From Oligoflexia bacterium (GTDB taxonomy: Bacteria; Bdellovibrionota; Bdellovibrionia; Bdellovibrionales; UBA1609): DNA of 8,859 nucleotides. The notes beneath the pieces were generated by a model. It worked only from the letters and a program-made list of their open reading frames with translations. It was not told the origin of the DNA and searched no databases. Within the stretch, counting starts at the first letter, position 1. Each line of letters starts with the position of its first letter. Shown here one piece after another: positions 1 to 5,584 of this stretch. A program made the position numbers and the translations under genes. Location of the stretch: NCBI GenBank assembly GCA_026914095.1, contig JAPPIY010000195.1:1-8859 (forward strand), read 5' to 3'.

Positions 1-1011
1 ATTTAAAGCCCCTTGATAAATCCGCATATAAGTTAATTGGCCAAAGCGTGTGTCCTCTAATTTAAAAGCCAATAAAAGGAGATGTTTTTCTGAAGAGGGA
101 ACAACAGGGATTGTTTTCTCATTTTGATCTAAGTCTAAGGCGGTATTTTCCACCTCAGTGGGATCAGGCAAAAACCTTTCCACCCCATCAAGCAAAACTT
201 GAACTCCTTTGTTTTTATAAGCCGATCCCATAAAAACTAAAGTGACTTTTAAATCTAAGGTAGCTTTGCGGGCCACAGGATAAAGCTCCTTAGCAGAAAC
301 CTCTTCCTCATTCAAAAACTTTTCCGCTAAGCTATCATCAAAATCAGCTAAGGCCTCTACCATTTTTTGACGATACTCTTCAGCCGGCTCTTTTAAATCT
401 TCTGGAATGTCTTTTTCCACTGCTTTTTCTCCATGCTCCCCTTCAAAGTAAATGGCCTTCATAGTGAATAAATCCACAACTCCCTCATGCTTGTCTTCCA
501 AACCAATAGGAATTTGAGTCAGGACAGCATTTAACCTTAACTTGTCTTTGAGCATTTGAGAGACGCGAAAAGGATTAGCGCCTGCCCTGTCCAGCTTGTT
601 AATAAAAGCAATACGGGGCACACTGTAGCGGCGCATTTGCCGGTCCACTGTGATAGACTGAGACTGCACGCCAGCCACTCCGCATAAAACTAAAATAGCT
701 CCGTCTAAAACCCTCAGTGCCCTCTCCACCTCAATTGTAAAATCCACATGGCCGGGAGTATCAATAATGTTGATATCTATATTCTTCCAAGAGACATTGG
801 TAGCGGCGGATTTGATTGTAATCCCTCTCTCCCTCTCCAGATCCATAGAGTCCATTTTAGCCCCAACTCCGTCTTTCCCTTTCACATCATGAATGGCATG
901 AATACGCCCGGTATAAAATAAAACTCGCTCTGTCAGAGTGGTTTTTCCTGAGTCAATATGAGCGGAAATACCTATATTCCTCACTTTTTGGACATCCCAT
1001 TTTTTAGCCAT
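1..1011 (-). CDS. fusA: Elongation factor G, spd/mitochondrial EF-G1-like, N-terminal part (cut by window edge)
   Basis: Translation GTPase that drives ribosomal translocation in the cytoplasm. The 337 codons present, of about 700 usual for the family, cover the whole G domain and the start of domain II; the rest lies beyond position 1. Visible motifs are the P-loop AHIDSGKT (residues 17-24), the switch I segment RGIT (62-65), DTPGH (84-88) and NKLD (138-141). The stretch GKDGVGAKMDSMDLER (45-60) and the Ser in AHIDSGKT (canonical FusA has AHIDAGKT) match the mitochondrial EFG1/'spd' EF-G1 subfamily rather than ordinary bacterial FusA. In that subfamily, as known from spirochaetes, EF-G1 translocates and a separate EF-G2 recycles ribosomes, so a second EF-G gene is expected elsewhere. 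The ATG start is set by the AAAGGAG site 7 nt upstream. No rpsL, rpsG or tuf lies upstream, so the usual str operon layout is absent on this side. Confidence 0.95.
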   Translation of the reverse strand, partial: MAKKWDVQKVRNIGISAHIDSGKTTLTERVLFYTGRIHAIHDVKGKDGVGAKMDSMDLERERGITIKSAATNVSWKNIDINIIDTPGHVDFTIEVERALRVLDGAILVLCGVAGVQSQSITVDRQMRRYSVPRIAFINKLDRAGANPFRVSQMLKDKLRLNAVLTQIPIGLEDKHEGVVDLFTMKAIYFEGEHGEKAVEKDIPEDLKEPAEEYRQKMVEALADFDDSLAEKFLNEEEVSAKELYPVARKATLDLKVTLVFMGSAYKNKGVQVLLDGVERFLPDPTEVENTALDLDQNEKTIPVVPSSEKHLLLLAFKLEDTRFGQLTYMRIYQGALN

Positions 1012-1018
1012 TTTAAAA

Positions 1019-1025
1019 CTCCTTT
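1019..1025 (-). promoter_or_regulatory. Shine-Dalgarno site of the EF-G gene
   Basis: AAAGGAG on the minus strand, 7 nt before the ATG at 1011. It is one of only two strong Shine-Dalgarno sequences in the window and it fixes the EF-G start. Confidence 0.8.
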
Positions 1026-1181
1026 ATTTTAAATCCCTTAATTCTGTTATTTGAAAGCTTTTTGAAACTTTTAGCTGAATTTTTCTGGCTTGCCAACCTT
1101 TTTTTGAGCTTTTTTATTTCTGGTTTTTTAAAATTAAAACTGAGAGCTTGGTTTTTTTCCACCAATAAAAATTTAAGGATA

Positions 1182-1682
1182 TTATTTAATGCACACTCCA
1201 GACAATCCTGAAAACTCACAAGATTTTTCACACTTGATCTTTTCAGTTGAAAATAAAGAAGGCTGTTTCGGATCGCAGTAATAGCGTATCAAATGATCCT
1301 CTTCACAGTAATTTCTGGCAATATGAAAGAAAGCCAAACACAAGCTATCGCCAGGGGAGCACTTTGCGCCCACTTGAACATAGCCGGCAGAAAATTCATC
1401 GGTCCACAATTCAGAACAGCTATATGCGGTTCCCGCAACTTGTCTTTTCCCTTTCTGAGCCGAATCCTTATTGGCTGTTTTTTTATCTTCTTTTACATCC
1501 TCAGTCTTAGCTGGTTTCTTGTCCTCATTTTTAGAGTCAGCGGTCTTTTTAACCTTTTGACTGCTCTTTTCTGTGAAAACTTGAGAAATCAGACTCTCTG
1601 TAGAGGAATTGTCAACTGTTTCTTCAGACTCCAAAGCGACAGTGTAAAATAATACCCCTATAAAAAATATACTTTTTATCAT
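1182..1682 (-). CDS. Exported protein with Lys-rich linker and C-terminal eight-cysteine module, function unknown
   Basis: I do not recognise a named family over the full length. The 166-residue product begins with a signal peptide (MIKSIFFIGVLFYTVA, likely cleaved near residue 16). A low-complexity linker rich in Lys, Asp, Glu and Ser follows (about 20-80). The C-terminal domain (about 85-166) has eight cysteines at 89, 108, 115, 126, 136, 151, 155 and 164, enough for four disulfides. The final pattern, YCEEDHLIRYYCDP followed by a C-x3-C pair and a last GVCIK, resembles short cysteine modules I recall from archaeal and CPR surface proteins; this is from memory and untested. The open frame extends 30 codons upstream, but that part runs into the palindromic repeat at 1702-1796. 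The ATG at 1682 has AAGGAGGAG 6 nt upstream and starts exactly at the signal peptide, so it is chosen. Probably periplasmic or surface-exposed, as a tethered or linker-spaced small domain. Confidence 0.8.
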   Translation of the reverse strand: MIKSIFFIGVLFYTVALESEETVDNSSTESLISQVFTEKSSQKVKKTADSKNEDKKPAKTEDVKEDKKTANKDSAQKGKRQVAGTAYSCSELWTDEFSAGYVQVGAKCSPGDSLCLAFFHIARNYCEEDHLIRYYCDPKQPSLFSTEKIKCEKSCEFSGLSGVCIK

Positions 1683-1688
1683 AAACTT

Positions 1689-1697
1689 CTCCTCCTT
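1689..1697 (-). promoter_or_regulatory. Strong Shine-Dalgarno site of the 166-residue exported protein
   Basis: AAGGAGGAG on the minus strand, 6 nt before the ATG at 1682. It decides the start against a longer frame reading from 1772. It lies 4 nt from the end of the inverted-repeat element at 1702-1796. Confidence 0.85.
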
Positions 1698-1701
1698 ATT
1701 A

Positions 1702-1796
1702 TATACCAATCTTGTTTGAATTTTTCTCTGACAGTTAGAGATTCCCGCTTTCGCGGGAAAGACGGGATACAAGAATTTTCAAACAAGATCAGTATA
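1702..1796. repeat. Inverted-repeat element enclosing an ATTCCCGC palindrome
   Basis: The left arm at 1702-1724 begins TATACCAATCTTGTTTGAAT. The right arm at 1774-1796, read on the minus strand, begins TATACTGATCTTGTTTGAAA. The outer 18 positions of the arms agree at 16. Between them is a perfect 7-bp hairpin, TTCCCGC (1742-1748) and GCGGGAA (1753-1759), with a 4-nt loop, followed by a second GGGA motif. The arms belong to the dispersed family also found at 4208, 4364, 4436, 5536, 7711 and 8781. The ATTCCCGC...GCGGGAAT palindrome is a widely dispersed bacterial repeat type. The element fills most of the gap between two exported-protein genes and forms the 5' untranslated region of the 166-residue protein gene if transcription starts further upstream. 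Confidence 0.8.
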
Positions 1797-1815
1797 ACTC
1801 CATATCTTTTAAACT

Positions 1816-2634
1816 TCAAGTTGGCTGGCTACCTTTACATTTTAAATCTGGTTTATAATCAATATCCACATCATAAATGGGTTTAAACCACTTTGTCTCC
1901 ACCTTATGAGTGCAACCTATTTTTATATCAACCTCACCCTTGCATTCCTCTGAATTTATTGTCGTCACATAATTTGTTAAGAAAGAACATTTGCTCGGAC
2001 AAACCGCCCAGAGCTTTTTACTGCGGCTTTCCATTAATTTTTTATCAGCAGAGCTTATTCCTTTAGGAGTATACTGTTTATTTTTAGTAACAAGAAATAT
2101 CGCATAGTTTTCAAGGTAATTCAGCAGTTCATCTAAGTTGCAAGCTCCTTTTTTCTGATCCATTTGTTTTGATTCTTTATAGGAATGAACTTTTAAATAT
2201 TCCTCTGGGCAGGTTTTCTTTTTTGGCTTAAATCCAAAACGAGCTGATATTTTATATAGTTTCTGGCACTGAGGGCAGTTTTTCTTCAACGATTCCTTAC
2301 TCTTTTCAATAATCTCCATAATCGTCTGTTTCGATTTTTCAATCAAAGATAAAGCTTCAGTAGCTACAACATCTTCCTTTGATACAACATAATCACTGCC
2401 CTTTCCTAAACAAGTTTCAACAAAAAAGGAGCTAATATCCATTAAAGGATTTTTTAAATTACAAATTTTGACACAGTCAGGATTATCACATTTTTTTGTT
2501 TTTACAATCTCTTCACAGTCACATAAGGTTTCCGCTAAACCCGCAAAACTGTAAGCTCCAAAGAAAAAAAACAGACTGAAACAAATGACAGTTTTTACAA
2601 GATTTTTTTCCTTAAATAATTGTAAATTCATCAT
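1816..2634 (-). CDS. Exported cysteine-rich protein, function unknown
   Basis: I do not recognise this 272-residue product. It has a basic n-region and a hydrophobic core (KTVICFSLFFFFGAYSFA, about 14-31), so it is probably exported by Sec with cleavage after Ala31 or Ala34. No convincing lipobox is seen (ETLC). The mature part has 15 cysteines, at 38, 40, 49, 54, 58, 75, 120, 123, 142, 165, 212, 216, 231, 241 and 266. They include a CDC, a CPQC and a CPSKC motif. The odd number leaves one thiol unpaired if all others form disulfides. A Lys/Glu-rich helical stretch (about 85-118) separates the first Cys cluster from the CPQC. The start is uncertain: adjacent ATGs at 2634 and 2631 give a sensible signal peptide, and a TTG at 2652 would add six residues; none has a well-spaced Shine-Dalgarno. 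It neighbours another exported Cys-rich protein, but I see no sequence similarity between the two. Confidence 0.75.
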   Translation of the reverse strand: MMNLQLFKEKNLVKTVICFSLFFFFGAYSFAGLAETLCDCEEIVKTKKCDNPDCVKICNLKNPLMDISSFFVETCLGKGSDYVVSKEDVVATEALSLIEKSKQTIMEIIEKSKESLKKNCPQCQKLYKISARFGFKPKKKTCPEEYLKVHSYKESKQMDQKKGACNLDELLNYLENYAIFLVTKNKQYTPKGISSADKKLMESRSKKLWAVCPSKCSFLTNYVTTINSEECKGEVDIKIGCTHKVETKWFKPIYDVDIDYKPDLKCKGSQPT

Positions 2635-2724
2635 ATAACAATAATAATTCAAGCTCTTTCAAAAATCCAGACAAAATATATAAAAAAAGGTAATTTTTGA
2701 GAAATCAAGCGCATAATTCCCATT

Positions 2725-2744
2725 AAATCTTTCTCGTAAGATTT
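2725..2744 (-). terminator. Weak hairpin just after guaB, possible terminator
   Basis: A perfect 7-bp AT-rich inverted repeat (AAATCTT and AAGATTT with a 6-nt loop) starts immediately after the guaB stop codon. It has no U-tract on the minus strand, so as an intrinsic terminator it is weak; it could equally stabilise the mRNA 3' end. Confidence 0.3.
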
Positions 2745-4202
2745 TCATTCCAGTCTATAGTTAGGGGCTTCTTTGGTGATTGTGACATCATGCGCATGAG
2801 ACTCTTTTAAACTCTGAGCGCTCAATTGAACAAATTTCACCTTTTTTTGAAGAGACAAAATATCTTTTGAGCCGGTATATCCCAAGCCGGATTTCAAACC
2901 TCCCACAAGTTGATCCAACAGGCCAAAAACAGAGCCTCTATAAGGCACTCTTCCCTCTATTCCCTCAGGCACCAGCTTAGAAAAATCCATAATCTCTCCT
3001 TGGCCATAACGATCCTTAGAGCCTTTTTTCATAGCGGATACACTGCCCATTCCACGATAAACCTTATAAGTTCTTCCTCTGTAAAGAACAGTCTCACCGG
3101 GGCTTTCGTCTGAGCCTGCCAGTAAATTCCCCAGCATGACGGCATTTGCCCCTAAAGCTAAAGCTTTAACAATATCTCCTGAATATTTAATTCCTCCATC
3201 AGCTACTATGCCAGCGCCCATTTTTTTAGCCATTTTAGAGCATTCCATAACCGCGCTGATCTGAGGGATTCCCACACCAGAAATAACACGAGTGGTGCAG
3301 ATGCTTCCCGGCCCGATTCCCACTTTTACAATATCAGCGCCCGCTTGAATCAAAGCTTTTGTCCCTTCCGCTGTGGCTACATTGCCTGCCATAATAAGGC
3401 GCTCCGGATAAGTTTTTTTTATATAAGAAATAGTTTCTATCACTTTTTTAGAATGCCCATGAGCGGTATCCACACAAACTAAATCAGCGCCGGCTTTAAT
3501 TAAAGTAGAAATTCTTTCTTTTGTCTCTGCCGAAGTTCCCACGGCCGCCCCCACAAATAAGCGGCCATGGCCGTCCTTGCTGGCAGAAGGAAAAGCGGTT
3601 GCTTTTTCAATGTCTTTAATAGTAATCAGCCCTATCAAACAAAAATCCTCATCTACAACGGGAAGTTTTTCTATACGGTGGCGGTGCAGAACTTTTTTGG
3701 CTTCCTCTAAAGTGATATTTTTTTTAGCCGTTACCAGTTTTTCTTTCCCTGTCATAATCTTATGCAGAGGCTGATGCAAATCTGTCTCAAAACGCAAATC
3801 TCTGTTGGTTATAATTCCCACTAGTTTTTGATTGACGGTAACAGGAACACCGCTAATAGAATGCGCTTTCATAATTTCATGCGCTCTTTCCAAAAGATCC
3901 TCTGGCCCCAAACTGATAGGGTCTAATATCATCCCGCTTTCATATTTTTTCACCTTCTCAACCTCTTTCGCTTGAGAGGCAATACTCATATTTTTATGAA
4001 TGACGCCAAACCCGCCCCTTTGCGCCATAACCCGCGCCATCTTATTTTCCGTAACTGTGTCCATAGCGGCTGAAAGAATAGGCATAGTTAAACTCAATCT
4101 CTCACATAAGCTAGTAGAGATATCGGTTTGCGCCGGCAAAACTTCTGAGTAAGCGGGAACTAAAGAAATATCATCAAAAGTAAAAGCGGTTTGATTTTGC
4201 AT
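2745..4202 (-). CDS. guaB: Inosine-5'-monophosphate dehydrogenase
   Basis: Cytoplasmic enzyme that oxidises IMP to XMP with NAD+, the committed step of GMP synthesis. The 485-residue length is normal for the bacterial enzyme. The TIM barrel is interrupted by a CBS-domain pair at about 93-205. The catalytic loop is GIGPGSICTTR, with the nucleophile Cys302. IMP-phosphate contacts are visible in ADGGIKYSGD (334-343) and MLGNLLAGSDESPGE (356-370), and the flap carries the Arg-Tyr pair of RYGQGE (398-403). The C-terminus SGLGYTG (438-444) is also conserved. No key residue is missing. The start MQNQTAFTFDDISLVPAYSEV fits the family, but no clear Shine-Dalgarno precedes it. The inverted-repeat element at 4208-4300 begins only 5 bp upstream, so the promoter must lie in or beyond it. 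guaA, a frequent partner, is not adjacent. Confidence 0.98.
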   Translation of the reverse strand: MQNQTAFTFDDISLVPAYSEVLPAQTDISTSLCERLSLTMPILSAAMDTVTENKMARVMAQRGGFGVIHKNMSIASQAKEVEKVKKYESGMILDPISLGPEDLLERAHEIMKAHSISGVPVTVNQKLVGIITNRDLRFETDLHQPLHKIMTGKEKLVTAKKNITLEEAKKVLHRHRIEKLPVVDEDFCLIGLITIKDIEKATAFPSASKDGHGRLFVGAAVGTSAETKERISTLIKAGADLVCVDTAHGHSKKVIETISYIKKTYPERLIMAGNVATAEGTKALIQAGADIVKVGIGPGSICTTRVISGVGIPQISAVMECSKMAKKMGAGIVADGGIKYSGDIVKALALGANAVMLGNLLAGSDESPGETVLYRGRTYKVYRGMGSVSAMKKGSKDRYGQGEIMDFSKLVPEGIEGRVPYRGSVFGLLDQLVGGLKSGLGYTGSKDILSLQKKVKFVQLSAQSLKESHAHDVTITKEAPNYRLE

Positions 4203-4207
4203 TTTAT

Positions 4208-4300
4208 TCTACGGATTCTGTTTGAAAATTTAATATAATAGTCATTCCCACATAAGCGGGAATCTTCAGAAAAAACTCAAAATTCAAACAAAATCAATAC
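4208..4300. repeat. Inverted-repeat element with GGGAAT palindrome, abutting the guaB start
   Basis: Second element of the same plan as that at 1702-1796. The left arm (4208-4231) contains GGATTCTGTTTGAAAATT. The right arm (4279-4300), read on the minus strand, contains GATTTTGTTTGAATTTT. Between them is the palindrome ATTCCCAC (4244-4251) with GCGGGAAT (4256-4263), one mismatch. A -10-like TATTAT lies on the minus strand at 4235-4240, about 33 bp before the guaB ATG, but no good -35 partner is seen. The element forms the entire immediate upstream region of guaB. Confidence 0.75.
4235..4240 (-). promoter_or_regulatory. Possible -10 hexamer of guaB
   Basis: TATTAT on the minus strand would start transcription about 26 nt before the guaB ATG. 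The -35 region at a normal distance falls in the GC-rich palindrome and does not resemble TTGACA, so this is a weak call. Confidence 0.25.
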
Positions 4301-4363
4301 ACCTCTAAATTGCTTAAGTAAATACTATTTTTTTAAAAGAAACTTCAAGTAAAAAATTGAATT

Positions 4364-4395
4364 TATACCAATTCTGTTTGAATTTTGAGCTTTTT
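4364..4395. repeat. Single copy of the dispersed repeat arm
   Basis: Contains ATTCTGTTTGAATTTTGAGC preceded by TATACCA. The extension GAGCTTTTTT continues the similarity seen in the minus-strand reading of the right arm at 4279-4300 (GAGTTTTTT). No inverted partner is obvious before the next copy at 4436. It belongs to the 536-bp gene-free stretch between guaB and the ZIP-like gene (4203-4738). Confidence 0.65.
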
Positions 4396-4435
4396 TAAGT
4401 TCAAAAAACCCCAATTTGTCTAAAATTTTAGGAAT

Positions 4436-4636
4436 TATACCAATCCTGTTTGAATTTTCGGGAATTATAGACTTGACTCCGCATTATTCCCTTATCTTTC
4501 CCTTTTTTAGAGGCTATTTCTATTTCTTTTTGGTTTTAATATTTTATCTTCATTTATTTTCTCAGATAAACTTGCTCGGAACTTTTTATTTCCTTAGTTT
4601 GAAGGCTCTTTATGCGAAGTTAGGTATATAATTCCC
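4436..4636. mobile_element. MITE-like element with terminal inverted repeats
   Basis: About 200 bp starting with the family core (TATACCAATCCTGTTTGAAT at 4436-4455). The inner left arm GGGAATTATAGACTTGACTC (from 4460) matches, inverted, the right arm GCGAAGTTAGGTATATAATT (to 4633, then CCC). The right part (about 4585-4636) is nearly identical, in reverse orientation, to the sequence at 8805-8859, so the same block exists at least twice in both orientations. Both ends carry a TATAAT pointing outward: minus strand at 4464-4469, plus strand at 4627-4632. No transposase is encoded. The open frame across it (4416-4631) is hydrophobic and repeat-derived, so I do not call it a gene. A non-autonomous transposable element is inferred; target-site duplications were not identified. 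Confidence 0.6.
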
Positions 4637-4738
4637 AAGACTTCAGCCCTTTATTCCAAATTCAATCCTATATTTTACAATAGAAAGGATTTCACCGCCC
4701 TTGTGTCTAATCTCTTTCACTCAAAGCTATATTCCCTT
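4637..4738. other. Non-coding remainder between the MITE-like element and the ZIP-like gene
   Basis: The rest of the 536-bp gene-free stretch. I see no gene here, only a weak inverted pair AATCCT (4664-4669) and AGGATT (4686-4691) with no U-tract. No terminator for the ZIP-like gene is visible. Confidence 0.5.
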
Positions 4739-5479
4739 TTAAATTACAAAATGAAAAAGAGCAAATAAGAACAAGCCAATAAAAAACCACTTTCTATAAG
4801 CCGGTTTTAATGAAAAAGGCAAAAGATGAACAAAGCAAATATAAATCAAACAGCCGGACGAAAAAGCAATCAAACCATTTAAAGAAAAACTTTGAGAGAA
4901 AACTTGAGCAAATAAAGCTCCTAAAAACAAAGCGCCCCCAACTGAGCCTAACAACACAAATAAAATCCGCTTTTTAAAACGAGAAGATAAAGCCAAAACA
5001 GCTATCAAAACTCCTTCAGACAACAAATGAAAAAACAGACCAAAAGCCATGCTAAAAGCCACAAAGTTTTCCACATTGAGGGCGGCAAACAAACGAATGC
5101 CGTCAAAAAAAGAGCAGACAGACAAACAGCCCACCACAGAACAAACAGAAAAGGGGCTAAAAGTGTGGGAATGCTGACGGACCGGCTTAGGAGAAGAGTT
5201 TGTCTCAAGCCATTTATCTAAAAAGCCCAAATAAGGAAGCAGATAAATATCCGCTAAGGCTTGCAGTAAAATGCCAGATAAAATAAAAATGGAGTTTTTA
5301 TCGTAAGATTCCTGAGCTGAAAAAGAATGAGGCAGAAAGTCTAAAAAACAAATAGAAAACAAAGCCCCTGACCCCAGAGACAAACAGAGGCTCAAATTCC
5401 ATTTTTTGCCAAAGCGGGCTGTGAAAAAACAAGCGCCGATTAAAAAGAAAGAAAAACAAAAAATAAAAAGGAGGCTCAT
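4739..5479 (-). CDS. ZIP-family-like divalent metal transporter
   Basis: Inner-membrane protein of 246 residues with about eight hydrophobic segments, the size and plan of short bacterial ZIP (ZupT/GufA-type) metal importers. The second segment carries GSGALFSICFLDFLPHSF (36-53), like the family's TM2. A His-containing loop (RQHSHTF, 101-107) sits where ZIPs have a variable His-rich cytoplasmic loop. TM4 has CSFFDG (122-127) and TM5 has HLLSEG (151-156), positions where ZIPs carry H-N/S-x-x-D-G and H-x-x-P-E-G. Asp126, His151 and Glu155 are kept, but the TM4 His is a Cys (Cys122) and the usual Pro before Glu155 is Ser, so metal preference may differ or transport may be altered. Similarity overall is moderate. 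No Shine-Dalgarno precedes the ATG. The Cys-rich exported proteins nearby give no firm link to metal handling. Confidence 0.75.
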   Translation of the reverse strand: MSLLFIFCFSFFLIGACFFTARFGKKWNLSLCLSLGSGALFSICFLDFLPHSFSAQESYDKNSIFILSGILLQALADIYLLPYLGFLDKWLETNSSPKPVRQHSHTFSPFSVCSVVGCLSVCSFFDGIRLFAALNVENFVAFSMAFGLFFHLLSEGVLIAVLALSSRFKKRILFVLLGSVGGALFLGALFAQVFSQSFSLNGLIAFSSGCLIYICFVHLLPFSLKPAYRKWFFIGLFLFALFHFVI

Positions 5480-5535
5480 TGAAGATATACTTATAACTGT
5501 TTCAAGCTCTTGGCAAAAGTTTTTTATAGCGATTT

Positions 5536-5568
5536 TATACGGATCCTGTTTGAAATTTCGGAAATTAT
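5536..5568. repeat. Copy of the dispersed repeat arm between the ankyrin and ZIP-like genes
   Basis: GGATCCTGTTTGAAATTTCG preceded by TATAC and followed by GAAATTAT. It aligns with 4436-4468 at all but a few positions, including the GGGAATTAT extension, but the match stops before GACTT. It lies between the ankyrin gene stop and the ZIP-like gene start. Confidence 0.65.
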
Positions 5569-5584
5569 TTGATTCAAAACCTCA

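Noticed and set aside
1013..1231. Minus-strand 72-codon frame between the exported protein and EF-G genes
   Set aside because: It starts inside the 3' end of the exported protein gene, is Lys-rich only because the DNA is A-rich, lacks a ribosome-binding site and matches no family I know.
1247..1652. Plus-strand open frames opposite the 166-residue exported protein
   Set aside because: They are antisense shadows with no recognisable domain. The minus-strand gene has a signal peptide, a cysteine pattern and a Shine-Dalgarno.
1698..1703. TATAAT on the minus strand at the end of the repeat before the 166-residue protein gene
   Set aside because: Transcription from it would start inside the Shine-Dalgarno at 1689-1697, so it is unlikely to be that gene's promoter.
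1683..1772. Longer N-terminus for the 166-residue exported protein (MYPVFPAKAGIS...)
   Set aside because: These codons come from the palindromic repeat. The internal ATG at 1682 has a strong Shine-Dalgarno and starts the signal peptide.
1702..4300. The two repeat-bearing gaps as a CRISPR array
   Set aside because: Copies are irregularly spaced, in both orientations and separated by genes, with no uniform spacers or cas genes.
4416..4631. Plus-strand 71-codon hydrophobic frame
   Set aside because: It coincides with the MITE-like element, including its terminal repeats, and its hydrophobicity reflects T-rich sequence. No ribosome-binding site.
4664..4691. Inverted pair AATCCT/AGGATT as a terminator for the ZIP-like gene
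   Set aside because: The stem is only 6 bp with a 16-nt loop and there is no U-tract.
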